A stretch of 48,082 bases of DNA from Planctomycetota bacterium. Its GTDB lineage: Bacteria > Planctomycetota > Planctomycetia > Isosphaerales > Isosphaeraceae. Positions within the stretch are counted from its first letter, which is position 1; the number at the start of each line of letters is the position of its first letter. The position numbers and the translations under genes were made by a program. The notes beneath the pieces are model-generated. The model searched no databases. It was not told the origin of the DNA and saw only the letters and a list, made by a program, of their open reading frames with translations. Below, one piece after another: positions 19,836 through 29,231 of this stretch. The stretch spans positions 1 through 48,082 of the forward strand of contig JAJYDB010000002.1 of NCBI GenBank assembly GCA_021777845.1. The letters run 5' to 3'.

Positions 19836-20504
19836 ATGGACACGACATCCGCCGCCTCGGCATTGACCGCACCCGAGGCAATCACCCGGCGGCGAGCGAC
19901 CCGCAAGTTCGATGCCTCCCGACCGCTCCCCGATGAGCTCTTAAAGCGAATTCTTTCGCTCGCTACACACGCGCCGTCCGGCTTTAATCTGCAACCCTGG
20001 CGCTTCCTCGTGGTGCGCTCCGCGGCAAGCCGACGGTCCTTGCGTGCATGTGCCTATAATCAACCGAAGGTCGAAGAGGCACCCGTCGTCGTGGTGGTTT
20101 TGGGCTATCACACGCCTTACCAGTCGCATTTGGATGAGATTGTGGCGCAATCGGTTGCGCTCGGGGCGTACTCCGAGGAGGTCGGCAAAGCAGTCCGCGC
20201 TTCAGCTTATCAAGCTCAAGAATACGTGACCGACCGCAAACATTGGGCAACTCGTTCGACGATGCTCGCGGCGGCGACGCTGATGATTGCCGCGGAGTCG
20301 CTCGGCGTGTCGTCGGCGCCGATGGAAGGCTTCGAAGAGCAGAAGGTGAAAGCCGCCTTCGGCGTTCCCGACGACCACTCGGTCTGCTGTTTGATCGCGC
20401 TCGGTTACTCCACCGAAACGCCGAAGTTCCCCGGTCGACTCGGATTGAGTGAAGTTTGTTACGAGGATCATTTCGGCCGGCCGTGGACTCTCGGCGAAGC
20501 ATGA
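19836..20504 (+). CDS. Nitroreductase family protein (FMN-dependent)
   Basis: 222 residues. The N-terminal RRRATRKFDASRPLPDELL is the FMN phosphate-binding segment and THAPSGFNLQPWRFLVV the isoalloxazine-facing loop of the family. Near the C-terminus ALGYSTETPKFPGRL is the 'iGyp.e.p..k.R' segment. These enzymes reduce nitroaromatics, quinones or flavins with NAD(P)H. A GGGGTG site lies upstream of the ATG. The physiological substrate cannot be read. Confidence 0.9.
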   Translation: MDTTSAASALTAPEAITRRRATRKFDASRPLPDELLKRILSLATHAPSGFNLQPWRFLVVRSAASRRSLRACAYNQPKVEEAPVVVVVLGYHTPYQSHLDEIVAQSVALGAYSEEVGKAVRASAYQAQEYVTDRKHWATRSTMLAAATLMIAAESLGVSSAPMEGFEEQKVKAAFGVPDDHSVCCLIALGYSTETPKFPGRLGLSEVCYEDHFGRPWTLGEA

Positions 20505-20589
20505 ACCGCGGTCGAGAATAACTCCACCAGGACCCCGCTGAGATTTAGCCTCTGAAGTTTCACCGCCGCGGATCACGATCGGGTCGCTG

Positions 20590-20802
20590 ATGATCGCAAC
20601 TGCGATTTGCGCCGTCGTCGTCGCCGCGGGGGTCTTCTCTTGGAACCTCCGCGGCGCAGAGATGACGTCGCTGGTGCTGATCGCGATCGCCGCGACCTGC
20701 CTCGTCTCACTGCGGACTTTTGTGTTGGACCGCCTTGTACATGGTGAAGGAAGTACGAATGTTTCTCCGCAACGACTCGAAGGCGCCCGCGGGTTAGTGT
20801 AG
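20590..20802 (+). CDS. Possible small membrane protein, unrecognised
   Basis: A 70-residue frame with two hydrophobic helices (ATAICAVVVAAGVFSWNL and TSLVLIAIAATCLVSLRTFV) and a short polar tail. It lies between the nitroreductase and rluD in the same direction. There is no clear ribosome binding site and no family match. The regular hydrophobic pattern favours a real gene, but the evidence is thin. Confidence 0.35.
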   Translation: MIATAICAVVVAAGVFSWNLRGAEMTSLVLIAIAATCLVSLRTFVLDRLVHGEGSTNVSPQRLEGARGLV

Positions 20803-20930
20803 TATCTATGAGGTGTCCAGATTCCCTTGAAAACGTAAAAACGGCATGTTGCCGGCGGCGCTGCGCGATATGATCACAATGAGACGATCGCGCGGTCGAA
20901 GCTTTCTTGAAGAGTGGACCGAGCCTCCCC

Positions 20931-21923
20931 ATGCCTCCCGAATTATCGAGCACGCCTTCCGAATTCGTGGTCAAGGTCCGGATGGAAGGGAATCGTATCG
21001 ACGCGTACCTTGCAAGCCGGTACAGCGATTATTCGCGCAGTGTCATCCAAAAAGTGATTGACGCCGGCGCGGTACTCGTGAACGACCGGCCCGCAAAGGC
21101 CTCGTACCGGGTGCGTGCCGACGACAAGATCACGGTCTGGCTGCCCGAGCTGTCCGACGATGCCCCCGAGCCCGAGGATATCCCGCTCGAAGTCGTGTTC
21201 GAAGACGCTTATTTTAGCGTTGTAAACAAACCGCCGGGGATGGTCACGCACCCCGCGAAGGGTCACTGGCGCGGTACGCTCGTGAACGCGATTCAGTTTC
21301 ATTTTGACGCGCTTTCGACCGTCGCCGGCGAGCATCGGCCTGGCATTGTCCACCGACTCGACCGTGACACGACGGGTCTGATCATCATTGCGAAGGACGA
21401 CGGCGCGCACCGATTACTGGGAAGAATGTTTGAGGAGCGTCGCGTCAAAAAGGAGTATCTCGCGATTGTCCACAACGCGCCCGAGCGCGACGGCGACTAT
21501 ATCGAGAAAGCGATCGGGCCGCATCGAGTACACCGCGAAAAAATGGCGATTCGGAACGCCGAAGACGGCGGCAAACACGCCTCGACGTTTTACGAGGTCG
21601 CCGAGCGTTTCGAGCGGTTCGCAATCGTACGCTGTCGTCCTTCCACCGGGCGTACGCACCAAATTCGCGTTCATTTGACGCACATCGGCTGTCCGATCGT
21701 CGCCGACAAGTTGTACTCCGGGCGCGACAGGTTGTCTGTCGGCGACGTGCTTGGAGCCGCGTGCGAAAAGGCTGAGGACGTGCTCATTGAACGCCAGGCG
21801 CTGCACGCGCACGAGTTGCGTTTCGAGCACCCGATCACGAACGAACCACTACACCTGGTCCTGCCCTTGCCCGAGGACATGCGACGCACGATCGATTGCC
21901 TGCGACGAACTCCAACGAAGTAA
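20931..21923 (+). CDS. rluD: RluD-type 23S rRNA pseudouridine synthase
   Basis: The enzyme isomerises uridines in 23S rRNA helix 69 (RluA/RluD family). The 330-residue product has an N-terminal S4 RNA-binding domain (about 15-75, NRIDAYLASRYSDYSRSVIQ) and a catalytic domain with HRLDRDTTG (catalytic D144). RPSTGRTHQIRVHL and GCPIVADKLYSG complete the family signature. The ATG at 20931 was preferred to a TTG at 20907. Which of RluA, RluC or RluD it matches in specificity cannot be settled from sequence, but the S4 domain and length favour RluD. Confidence 0.88.
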   Translation: MPPELSSTPSEFVVKVRMEGNRIDAYLASRYSDYSRSVIQKVIDAGAVLVNDRPAKASYRVRADDKITVWLPELSDDAPEPEDIPLEVVFEDAYFSVVNKPPGMVTHPAKGHWRGTLVNAIQFHFDALSTVAGEHRPGIVHRLDRDTTGLIIIAKDDGAHRLLGRMFEERRVKKEYLAIVHNAPERDGDYIEKAIGPHRVHREKMAIRNAEDGGKHASTFYEVAERFERFAIVRCRPSTGRTHQIRVHLTHIGCPIVADKLYSGRDRLSVGDVLGAACEKAEDVLIERQALHAHELRFEHPITNEPLHLVLPLPEDMRRTIDCLRRTPTK

Positions 21924-21980
21924 CTCCACAATTTGCGGTGGTGGTGACGGGTGTCGAGACCACGCGCGGCGGCGAGTCCG

Positions 21981-22775
21981 TCAACGCGTGCCCGGAGTGA
22001 ACACGGGACCGTTCGGCGGCAGCGAGTAAAACGGTTGCCGGGGCAGGCTCAGAGCGTCGATCGTCGGCTCGTGTCCGGAATCGGGGAGCGCGGGCGGCAA
22101 CTCGTTGAAACGTCGAGGGGGAGTCGGCGGAGACGTCCCCGCGGTTGCCGTGCGCATCGGAGTCGCGACCAGGTCGATCCCCACGACGCGCAGACGACCA
22201 ATGTCTTGGTCGCTCGTCGTCGCGATGTTGATGATGTCGATCGCAAGCTTACTTAATCCTGCGGCGTGCTCGGCATCGACCCAGACGTTCACGCCGCGGT
22301 ACCGACCGACCAGGGAGACCCGCCTAGGAACGTCTCGTCTCGAACCGATACCGAGCCAGCGCACGGCGGGGTCGCACGTTTTTTGCGCGGCAATCACGTT
22401 GCCGTACAGTTCCTGCATCAAGAGGAGCTTTTTGGGGTTGGTGGTCGCGCCTAAAGCCCATTGCTCAGTGATGTTGCGGCTTGCGCCCAGGCTGAGAAGC
22501 TCCTGAGCGAACGCGTGCGGCGCCATGGTGGTGTTCGACCCCAGCGTGCCGCCGTCGGTGATCTGCACGCTGCCTTGGCCAACCACGCTAAAGTAAGGGA
22601 GGGCGGCGGGATTTTCGGCGGCGCGGGCGAGGTTGTCGAGCACCTGACGCGTCAGGATGTCGGTGGCGGTGGCCGAGGTCCGGTGGCTGCTGTAGCGCAG
22701 TTGATCGCGAGCGCAACCGATGGTCATGAATAAGGTTGCGGCGGCGAGCAACTTGAGTGGGGCGTAACGGCGCAT
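21981..22775 (-). CDS. Hypothetical lipoprotein
   Basis: 264 residues with a lipoprotein signal (MRRYAPLKLLAAATLFMTIG followed by Cys 21). Mature segments include ATATDILTRQVLDNLARAAE and LPYFSVVGQGSVQITDGGTLG, followed by a Pro-rich C-terminus. No enzyme motif was seen. The protein is predicted to be membrane-anchored at the cell envelope, and the family was not recognised. It follows NAD kinase by 222 bases on the same strand and converges with rluD. Confidence 0.65.
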   Translation of the reverse strand: MRRYAPLKLLAAATLFMTIGCARDQLRYSSHRTSATATDILTRQVLDNLARAAENPAALPYFSVVGQGSVQITDGGTLGSNTTMAPHAFAQELLSLGASRNITEQWALGATTNPKKLLLMQELYGNVIAAQKTCDPAVRWLGIGSRRDVPRRVSLVGRYRGVNVWVDAEHAAGLSKLAIDIINIATTSDQDIGRLRVVGIDLVATPMRTATAGTSPPTPPRRFNELPPALPDSGHEPTIDALSLPRQPFYSLPPNGPVFTPGTR

Positions 22776-22997
22776 CGATTGTTCCGTGCGGAGTCCGTGC
22801 GTGTTTGATGCGTCCTGACGGCAGAGAACGCAACCCGCGCGCGTCGACTCCTTCGATGCGTAAGTTCATTTTCGTGCGGAAGCGACCGGGCTTTTGAGCT
22901 TTCTTTCCCGAGGCGCGGCCCTTTGTTGAGGAATACGTGCGTTTGAGGGTCTGGAGCGATCCGCGGACAGCAGTTGGTATCGATCGGAGCGATCGGT

Positions 22998-23867
22998 TTA
23001 TCCTTGCCGTGCGCCGCGGTCGCCGGGCGGTTGCGCGCCCCAGCCGAGTTTGTCGCGGAGTGTTCGGTAGAAGCTGTGTCCGGGGAGTCGGACCATGGGG
23101 AAGGGGGTGAGGCCGCGGCTGACGGTGACGCGGTCTCCGTGTTTGAGTGGGTGCTGCACCTGGCCGTCTACGACCACCACAGTGGCGACCCCAGCGCCTT
23201 CGGGGACGATTTCGTAGACCTTGTCGGCGTCGTCGACGAGCGGTCTCTGGGTGAGAGTGTGCGCGCAAAGCGGTGTGACGACAAACATTTGGGCATTAGG
23301 CGGTAGAATCGGGCCTCCCGCTGAAAGACTGTGCGCGGTGGATCCAACGGGTGTGGCGAGGATCAGTCCGTCGCCGCGGTAGGTCATGACGCTTTCACCG
23401 TCGATCGAGAGTCCGATTTCGAGCAGGTGGAAGGTGGGAGCCGCGCGCAGGACGACGTCGTTCAGGCCGCGGTAGCTGCGCGCGCCGCCGTCGGCGTGGT
23501 GAATGGTGCAGGTGAGGGTCATGAGGTCGTCGATTTTGTATCGTCGCGCGGCCAAGTCGTGGAGCCGTTCGAGAACGCCGTCGGGGGTTTCGTCGGCGAG
23601 GAAGCCGAGCCTGCCGACGTTCACGCCTAAAACCGGCGTCGGGTGCTCGCCCATCCGACGGGCCGTGTGCAAGACTGTGCCGTCGCCGCCGAGCACAAGT
23701 GCGATGTCCGCCGAGAGCGCGGAGAGGTCGGAATCGCTCGCGAGGTCGACGCCGACGAGTCGGATCTCGTCGATGTGTCGCAGCGACTCGGCGAGACGAT
23801 CGGCGACCGCGATCGCTTCTTGCTTCGATCCGTTGCCAAGAATGACTGTCGCCAAGGGGTTGCGCAC
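22998..23867 (-). CDS. nadK: NAD kinase
   Basis: Phosphorylates NAD to NADP. The 289-residue product has GGDGTVLHTAR (catalytic D62), NVGRLGFLADE, GLNDVVLRAAP and TPVGSTAHSLSAGGPI, which are the ATP/NAD-binding signatures of the family; length is normal. The start is GTG at 23867, the only start codon before the conserved first strand, with GGGG upstream. It is divergent from the surface-protein gene at 24186. Confidence 0.95.
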   Translation of the reverse strand: MRNPLATVILGNGSKQEAIAVADRLAESLRHIDEIRLVGVDLASDSDLSALSADIALVLGGDGTVLHTARRMGEHPTPVLGVNVGRLGFLADETPDGVLERLHDLAARRYKIDDLMTLTCTIHHADGGARSYRGLNDVVLRAAPTFHLLEIGLSIDGESVMTYRGDGLILATPVGSTAHSLSAGGPILPPNAQMFVVTPLCAHTLTQRPLVDDADKVYEIVPEGAGVATVVVVDGQVQHPLKHGDRVTVSRGLTPFPMVRLPGHSFYRTLRDKLGWGAQPPGDRGARQG

Positions 23868-24185
23868 GATCGGAAGGGCCCCGCGATTCCAGTCGGCGCC
23901 GAGGGCGAGCCTCCGCCCGCCCGCGACGACGCCGCGGCCTCAAGCCTAACGCCCGCGAGTGCCCAACGATACCGCAAGTGGCAAAGGTCTCTCTCGCCGG
24001 TCGGCCGACTTGGGCCAACTCCCCTAGCCAAGTCCCGCGCGATCTGGTAACAACCCGCGAGCGACGCCGGGAAGGAACCAAATGGTGCCCCGACCTCGCG
24101 AAGCGACGCGTCCGCTCGGTTCCCATCGACAACCGACGACGCCTACGCAAGACATTTCGGTTCGCTGAGGAGTGCGATCAGATCC
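23868..24185. other. Divergent intergenic region, nothing recognised
   Basis: 318 bases between the nadK start and the next plus-strand gene. It must hold promoters for both, but no convincing -35/-10 pair was found. Frames here lack ribosome binding sites. Confidence 0.35.
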
Positions 24186-25136
24186 ATGGAGCGTGCGCGC
24201 AACCGCGACAAAGGCCGACGATTCGTCCCCGGTTCGGAGGGGCTCGAGGATCGCGCGCTGCAAGCAAGCTCCTTTCTCATGTCGGGCTACAACACGATCA
24301 GCCCGATCCAAGAGTTGCCCGTCACGACCTATGCCAAAGGTCTGCGGATTGAGCGTCTCCCTTTCTTTCTGAATCTGTTCCAGCCGGGACGGTTCCTGCC
24401 GACGGCACCGTTGAATGCAATCCAGAACAACATGCGCGAGGTTGCGGCGACGCTCGGCGGCCCGAATCAGTCCACGCTCGCCGCGTTCAACCTCCAGCTA
24501 CGGACGACGATTTCGCACACGTCGCTGACTCAGGCCGACGCCGTCGGGCTGAACGACACGTTCACCGCGGCGATCAAGTCGACCGGCGCGCCGCAAGCGG
24601 TCGTCGCGTCGCTCAGCCACAGCATGAATGAACTGGCGAAAGCCGACGCCGCCAGTCCCTCCTCGCCGCTGCTCGCAACCTCGGACTACGCGCTTGTTTT
24701 GCAGACCTTCCTCGGGATCGACCGCCATATCTTGAGGCCCGATCAGCCGGCACTGGCGATCAACGACGGCGTCCGCGCCAAGGCTAAGAGCGGCGTCAGC
24801 CTCTCTGGCTCGACGCGGCCGACGATCGTCGGTACGTATGCGAGCGCCGTGAGCCCCGGTCAAGTCGCGGTCACGATGCAAGTCCTTGATTCAGCAGGAA
24901 ATGTGATCGGCTCGGGACTGGTCTCCACGGCCAACGGCACCTACGCGGTCCAGGTTGCCGAACCGCTGGCCCCCGGCCAGTACGCGCTCCGAGTTCGGGC
25001 CGTCGACTCGTACAACCACGTGAGCGACCCGAGCGCAAACCTTTGGGTCAGGATTGTCAAAAACCCGCACAAGGCACTGGTCACAACCGGTCAAGCCGTC
25101 CCGGCCGGCCCGCTCGGTGTCTCCTCGGCAGGCTGA
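24186..25136 (+). CDS. Planctomycete surface/secreted protein with 'LEDR' tag and Ig-like domain
   Basis: 316 residues starting MERARNRDKGRRFVPGSEGLEDRALQASSF. The basic start plus 'GLEDRAL' is the N-terminal tag seen on many planctomycete exported or surface proteins ('LExLEDRxLLS'); how it works is not settled. The middle (50-190) is Ala/Thr/Ser-rich and helical. Residues 200-295 look like a bacterial Ig-like beta domain (TRPTIVGTYASAVSPGQVAV, TANGTYAVQV, PGQYALRVRAVDSYNHVSDP). No catalytic motif is seen. It is followed by a decayed region. Confidence 0.7.
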   Translation: MERARNRDKGRRFVPGSEGLEDRALQASSFLMSGYNTISPIQELPVTTYAKGLRIERLPFFLNLFQPGRFLPTAPLNAIQNNMREVAATLGGPNQSTLAAFNLQLRTTISHTSLTQADAVGLNDTFTAAIKSTGAPQAVVASLSHSMNELAKADAASPSSPLLATSDYALVLQTFLGIDRHILRPDQPALAINDGVRAKAKSGVSLSGSTRPTIVGTYASAVSPGQVAVTMQVLDSAGNVIGSGLVSTANGTYAVQVAEPLAPGQYALRVRAVDSYNHVSDPSANLWVRIVKNPHKALVTTGQAVPAGPLGVSSAG

Positions 25137-25844
25137 GCGCGCCCTCGACGCGGACCTTCGCGCATTGTCTTTTGTTCGGTTTCGTGTTCTTCGCGGGCAC
25201 CTGAATCCTCAATTGAGGAGCGGCGCCGATCGCAAAGCACACCCGGATGTCTTCAACGCGTTGAGGTTTTCGCCCTCCACTTTGGAATTCGGCAAACCTC
25301 CGACGTATTCGGGTGCCACTCTCCACTTTGACAACCCTCGAAAATACTTTTTCGATCCCCATTCGGGTGACCCACCTTGGAAAACTTGGGGCTGTATCAC
25401 TCTCGCGCGGCAGGGCGAGCTTACTCTTCCGTTCGATCTCAAGCCCCATGGGCGCTATCCGCTCCAAGTCGACTTCGACACTTGTTTGCGCGTCGGTCCG
25501 CTCACGCAGCACGTCGGAGTTCGCGCCCAGACGCGCGATGAAATTGACGCCGCCTTCGCCGAATTGCTCATCAAGGGCGAGCCTGGACCACCCTGCTCGC
25601 GCCGCCGGAGAATGTGGCCGTCGACGTAAAGGCGGAGTCCTGCGACGAAACGGAGACGATCCACGCCGCGGACGAAAAGGCTCCTCCCACGAATACTCGC
25701 CTTCACGGCCAAATTGTGCCGCTTGTCGCCATGAAACCCGGCAGACTTTTCATCGCGGACGCTTACCCCGGCGTTCGCGTCACGAGGCAATTGTCAGCCG
25801 TTGCTGCCGTCGATCGGGAACCAGTGCAGGGTTGTCGCGCTGTG
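25137..25844. other. Decayed or non-coding tract
   Basis: No intact gene was recognised. Plus-strand frames stay open (25054-25629, then a second frame from about 25572) and could be one reading frame joined by a single-base shift near 25575-25585, but the protein matches no family I know. GC is visibly lower at 25160-25420 than in neighbouring genes. It probably is the eroded front part of, or insertion next to, the DUF1559 pseudogene that follows. Confidence 0.4.
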
Positions 25845-26309
25845 GTCGCTCAAGTCAACGGATCGATCTGCGACCTCGCGCCGATCCGCCACGCGACGAT
25901 CAGCGACGGCACGAGCAACACGATCTTCGTCGCCGAGCGCGCGACCGGTATCTCGCGGAAACGGGGCAATGAGTTTTGCACAAGTCATGGTTGTTGTTTT
26001 GTCGGCAACTGGGGCGATACGCTGTTCACGACGTTTTATCCGCCGAACGGGTATCACAAAGTGGACTTCCCCTTCCCCACCTGGGCTTAGAGCAATCACT
26101 CGGGCGGCTTGAACGCACTCCTGGGAGACGGCTCGGTCCGTTTCATTCGCGACTCGATCAACACGTAGGCCTACGACCCCGTTTCCGGCGCACCCCCCGT
26201 CGCGACGCAAGCCGCGGCGGGCAACTGGATCAAGCTGCCGCGCGCGGGCGTCTGGCAATGGCTCGGCAGTCGAGCCGGCGGAGAGATTCTCGACGCGTCG
26301 TCGCTCTGA
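25845..26309 (+). pseudogene. Remnant of a DUF1559 (pseudopilin-like) gene
   Basis: Reading one frame through two stops gives the back half of a planctomycete DUF1559 protein: VNGSICDLAP, RHATISDGTSNTIFVAE, GNWGDTLFTTFYPPNGYHK, then SNHSGGLNALLGDGSVRFIR, and an end ..GGEILDASSL before TGA at 26307. In-frame TAG codons at 26088-26090 and 26166-26168 interrupt it. The usual N-terminal pilin helix ('GFTLIELLVVIAII') is absent upstream. DUF1559 proteins are abundant in planctomycetes and carry type IV pilin-like N-termini. Both stops would have to be read through to make a product, so loss of function is the simplest view. Confidence 0.75.
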
Positions 26310-26483
26310 TTCGACATCGCGCACGAGCAGAGCCTCAGACCGCGCACGCCTAAGATCGCAGCCGGTGTCCAGCCGCCCCGGACTTGGCACGATCGCACAC
26401 ACCCTGTATAATCATTGTTGAACATCAACACGGGGCGTTTTCGGTCTCGTGCTTCGCTGGTTCGCGAGAGGCTGGGTCGAAAA

Positions 26484-27917
26484 ATGCGTACAACCCCGAA
26501 CGACGCGGCTTGCAACGAGTTTTACTCGGCGAGTTGGACCCGACGCGACGCGCTGCGGGCGGGTGCGTTGGCGCTGACGGGCCTTGGCCTGCCGGAGCTC
26601 TTCGTGGGGCGAGCGGCAGCGTCCGGGACGTTGCGCGGCGCGGGGACACGTCCGGCCACCACGGGGGCGTCGGGTTTTGGACGCGCCAAGTCGTGCATCG
26701 TGATTTTTCAGTGGGGTGGGCCGAGCCAGTTGGACACGTGGGACCCCAAACCCGACGCTCCTTTGGAAATCCGCGGGGCGTTTCGCGCGATTGAAACGCG
26801 GGTTCCCGGCATACGCATCAGCGAACATTTTCCGAACCTTGCCTCGCAAACACATCGGACGACAATCATTCGTTCGATGACTCACGACGATCCAGCGCAC
26901 TTGTCGAGCGCGCATCGCGTTCTGACGGGGCACCTCGCGCCGCGACCGTTCTCCGACGCCGCGGGCCCTTCGCCGCAGGATTCGCCGCATCTTGGCGCGC
27001 TCGTGGCGCGGCTGCGTCCGAACCGCGGCGTGCTGCCTTCGTCGGTGACGATGCCTTGGACAGTCGCTCACCCCGCCGCTCCGGGCGGTCGCGCCCCAGG
27101 CCAAAATGCCGGCTGGCTGGGCCGCGCGTTTGACCCGTTTGCGCTCGAAGGCAACCCCAACGACGCCGATTTCCGAATCCCGGGTCTCGAACCGTCGGCC
27201 GACCTGGCACCCTCCCGGCTCCGCTCGCGACGGTCGCTCCTTGAGGAGTTGGATCCCGCCTCGACGACCGCAAAGGCAAACGCGGCAACCAGTTGGAACC
27301 AAGCCGTCGAGCGCACGCTCGATATGTTGATGTCTTCGGAAGCGCGCGGAGCATTCCGGCTCGATCGCGAGGATCCGCGGCTCCGCGACCGCTACGGACG
27401 CCACATCCACGGGCAGTGCCTGCTGCTGGCGAGGCGTCTCGTCGAGGCCGGCGTCGGCCTCGTCACCGTGAACTGGCACGACGACGGGATGAACTTCTGG
27501 GATACGCACGGCGACAATTTCAATCAACTCAAGAATCGGCTCATGCCTCCCGCCGACCAAGGCTTCGCGGCGCTGCTCGATGATCTCGATGCGCGCGGCT
27601 TGCTCGACGAAACGCTCGTGGTCTGGGTCGGCGAGTTCGGACGCACTCCGCGAACCACCCAGTGGGGGAGCGGTCGCGAACACTGGCCCCGCTGTTACTC
27701 GGCCGTCCTCGCCGGCGGCGGAATCGCGCGCGGGCGCGTTTTCGGCGCATCCGACCGCTATGCGGCCTATCCCAGCCAAGACCCGGTCAGCCCCGACGAT
27801 CTCGGCGCGACCATCCTCTACGCGCTCGGCATCGACCCCGCCCGCGAACTCCTCGACCCGCTTGCGAGGCCACTGCGCATCAATACAGGTCGACCGCTGA
27901 CTCAGGTGTTCGCCTGA
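26484..27917 (+). CDS. DUF1501 domain protein with Tat signal (sulfatase-like fold)
   Basis: 477 residues. TRRDALRAGALALTGLGLPE is a twin-arginine export signal. CIVIFQWGGPSQLDTWDPKP, SMTHDDPAHLSSAHRVLTG, VTVNWHDDGMNFWDTH and VWVGEFGRTP are hallmarks of the DUF1501 family, very common in planctomycetes and related to alkaline phosphatase/sulfatase folds. The protein should act in the periplasm; its activity is unknown. The ATG at 26484 follows GAGAGGCTGGG; a TTG at 26415 would add 23 residues ahead of the signal. Its usual partner (DUF1549/DUF1553) is not adjacent. Confidence 0.88.
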   Translation: MRTTPNDAACNEFYSASWTRRDALRAGALALTGLGLPELFVGRAAASGTLRGAGTRPATTGASGFGRAKSCIVIFQWGGPSQLDTWDPKPDAPLEIRGAFRAIETRVPGIRISEHFPNLASQTHRTTIIRSMTHDDPAHLSSAHRVLTGHLAPRPFSDAAGPSPQDSPHLGALVARLRPNRGVLPSSVTMPWTVAHPAAPGGRAPGQNAGWLGRAFDPFALEGNPNDADFRIPGLEPSADLAPSRLRSRRSLLEELDPASTTAKANAATSWNQAVERTLDMLMSSEARGAFRLDREDPRLRDRYGRHIHGQCLLLARRLVEAGVGLVTVNWHDDGMNFWDTHGDNFNQLKNRLMPPADQGFAALLDDLDARGLLDETLVVWVGEFGRTPRTTQWGSGREHWPRCYSAVLAGGGIARGRVFGASDRYAAYPSQDPVSPDDLGATILYALGIDPARELLDPLARPLRINTGRPLTQVFA

Positions 27918-28433
27918 TTTCGAAGGGCTGCGAGGCTCGCCCGCGTTCCAAAAATCCGCCGCGAACGACCGCGGCTCGAACTTTCGCGCCGGCGTGCTTC
28001 GAGATCTCGGTCAACCTCCCCAAATAAGCGACGTGGTCGGCCGATCCCGCCTTCTGCTTCGTGCACGCGGCCGAAACAGGCCGGCTGGATCCGCGCTCAG
28101 GAATCCGCCCCGATGTCCGCTTAATTCGACATTCGTGTTGATCAGCGTCAACCCGCGCGGCAAACTGTCGCTTCGCGACAACATGAGTGGATCAAATTCC
28201 CGCCAAAATCGTACTACCCCATGACGTCGTGTGAAGAGTTTGCTAAGTTAACGACACCGGCCGGCGAAAAATCGCTCCGCCAGCACACGACAGAAGTGCG
28301 CCGCCAACCCGCGAGCCGGACACGAATCAGCCGAAATTCCGCCCGTTTCCACGATTTCGCCGAGGAATTGTCGTCTGCTCTTGTCCAGTTTCGACGAACC
28401 TCTTTCTTTTTCACCAATTACAGGACATCAGAC
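27918..28433 (+). other. Intergenic region before the XRE-family regulator
   Basis: 516 bases. A frame from ATG 28221 is open into the regulator, but its 71 extra residues look non-protein-like and the ribosome binding site lies at 28422. A perfect hairpin/palindrome TGTCGC-TTC-GCGACA (28166-28180) and an imperfect TTGATCAGCGTCAA (28138-28151) are candidate operator elements for self-regulation. No gene was recognised. Confidence 0.4.
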
Positions 28434-29231
28434 GTGGCTCGCAAGAAGACCCCGAAAGTCCGCCTTAATATTAAGGCATCTTTGGCCAAGCGCCTCCGCG
28501 AAGTTCGTCAGGAACTCTTTGGCGAACATGGAGGTCCTGAACTCTCGCGACGGCTCGGCCTTCCCGCGCGAACTTGGTATAATTATGAGTCGGGAGTGAC
28601 TGTCCCCGCCGAAATCCTGCTCGGCTTCATTGACCAGACCGGCACGAATCCCGATTGGCTGTTGAACGGCAACGGGCCCAAGTATCTGAAACTCGTCGGC
28701 GAGCGCACTTTCGAGGATTTGACGCCTGCCGATTTGATTCGTCGCGGACTTGAAATGCTTGAGCGTTCGCCGCGCGACGTGGTGATTGTCGCCCCGAGCG
28801 ATTTGCCGAGCGAAGCGATTTCCGATTACGCCGCGATTCGTCTGGTACCGATCGAGGATCTGGCGAAGAATGGGGTGGAGCGCGTCGAGGGCCACGTGCT
28901 CGCGTACCGCGAATGGCTACCAAACGTCGAGCGGACCGTCGCCGTCCGTCTGGTCGATGACGCGATGAGCCCGATTCTTCCGACCGGCTCGATTATTGCG
29001 ATTGACCGCACTCCGACCGATCTCGAGGACCTGCACGGACGCATCGCGGCGCTTCGTATCGAGGATCGCGTCGTGGTCCGCTGGGTCGAAGTGAGCGCGC
29101 GCCACCTGATCGCGCGGTCGAACGGGTCTTCTCGGCAGTATCCGCCGCTGGCGCTCGAGCTCGACCCCGCGACGAAGTCCCCGATCATTGGCCAAGTCGT
29201 GTGGTCTTGGAGCAAGTTCGCGGACAACTAA
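28434..29231 (+). CDS. XRE-family regulator with catalytically altered S24 (LexA/CI-like) domain
   Basis: 265 residues. The N-terminal helix-turn-helix (about 14-65: LAKRLREVRQELFGEHGGPE, LSRRLGLPARTWYNYESG) is XRE-like. A C-terminal S24-type fold (about 160-262) contains RLVDDAMSPILPTGSIIAID and RIAALRIEDRVVVRWVE, ending PIIGQVVWSW. In LexA/UmuD/CI the corresponding 'GDSMEP' Ser and 'VKRL' Lys perform self-cleavage. Here they are Ala177 and Arg216, at the expected spacing of 39, so cleavage should be impossible. The fold may be kept for dimerisation or ligand sensing. The start is GTG 28434, with AGGA 8 bases upstream. It lies 143 bases before the enhancer-binding-like regulator on the same strand. 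Confidence 0.8.
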   Translation: MARKKTPKVRLNIKASLAKRLREVRQELFGEHGGPELSRRLGLPARTWYNYESGVTVPAEILLGFIDQTGTNPDWLLNGNGPKYLKLVGERTFEDLTPADLIRRGLEMLERSPRDVVIVAPSDLPSEAISDYAAIRLVPIEDLAKNGVERVEGHVLAYREWLPNVERTVAVRLVDDAMSPILPTGSIIAIDRTPTDLEDLHGRIAALRIEDRVVVRWVEVSARHLIARSNGSSRQYPPLALELDPATKSPIIGQVVWSWSKFADN

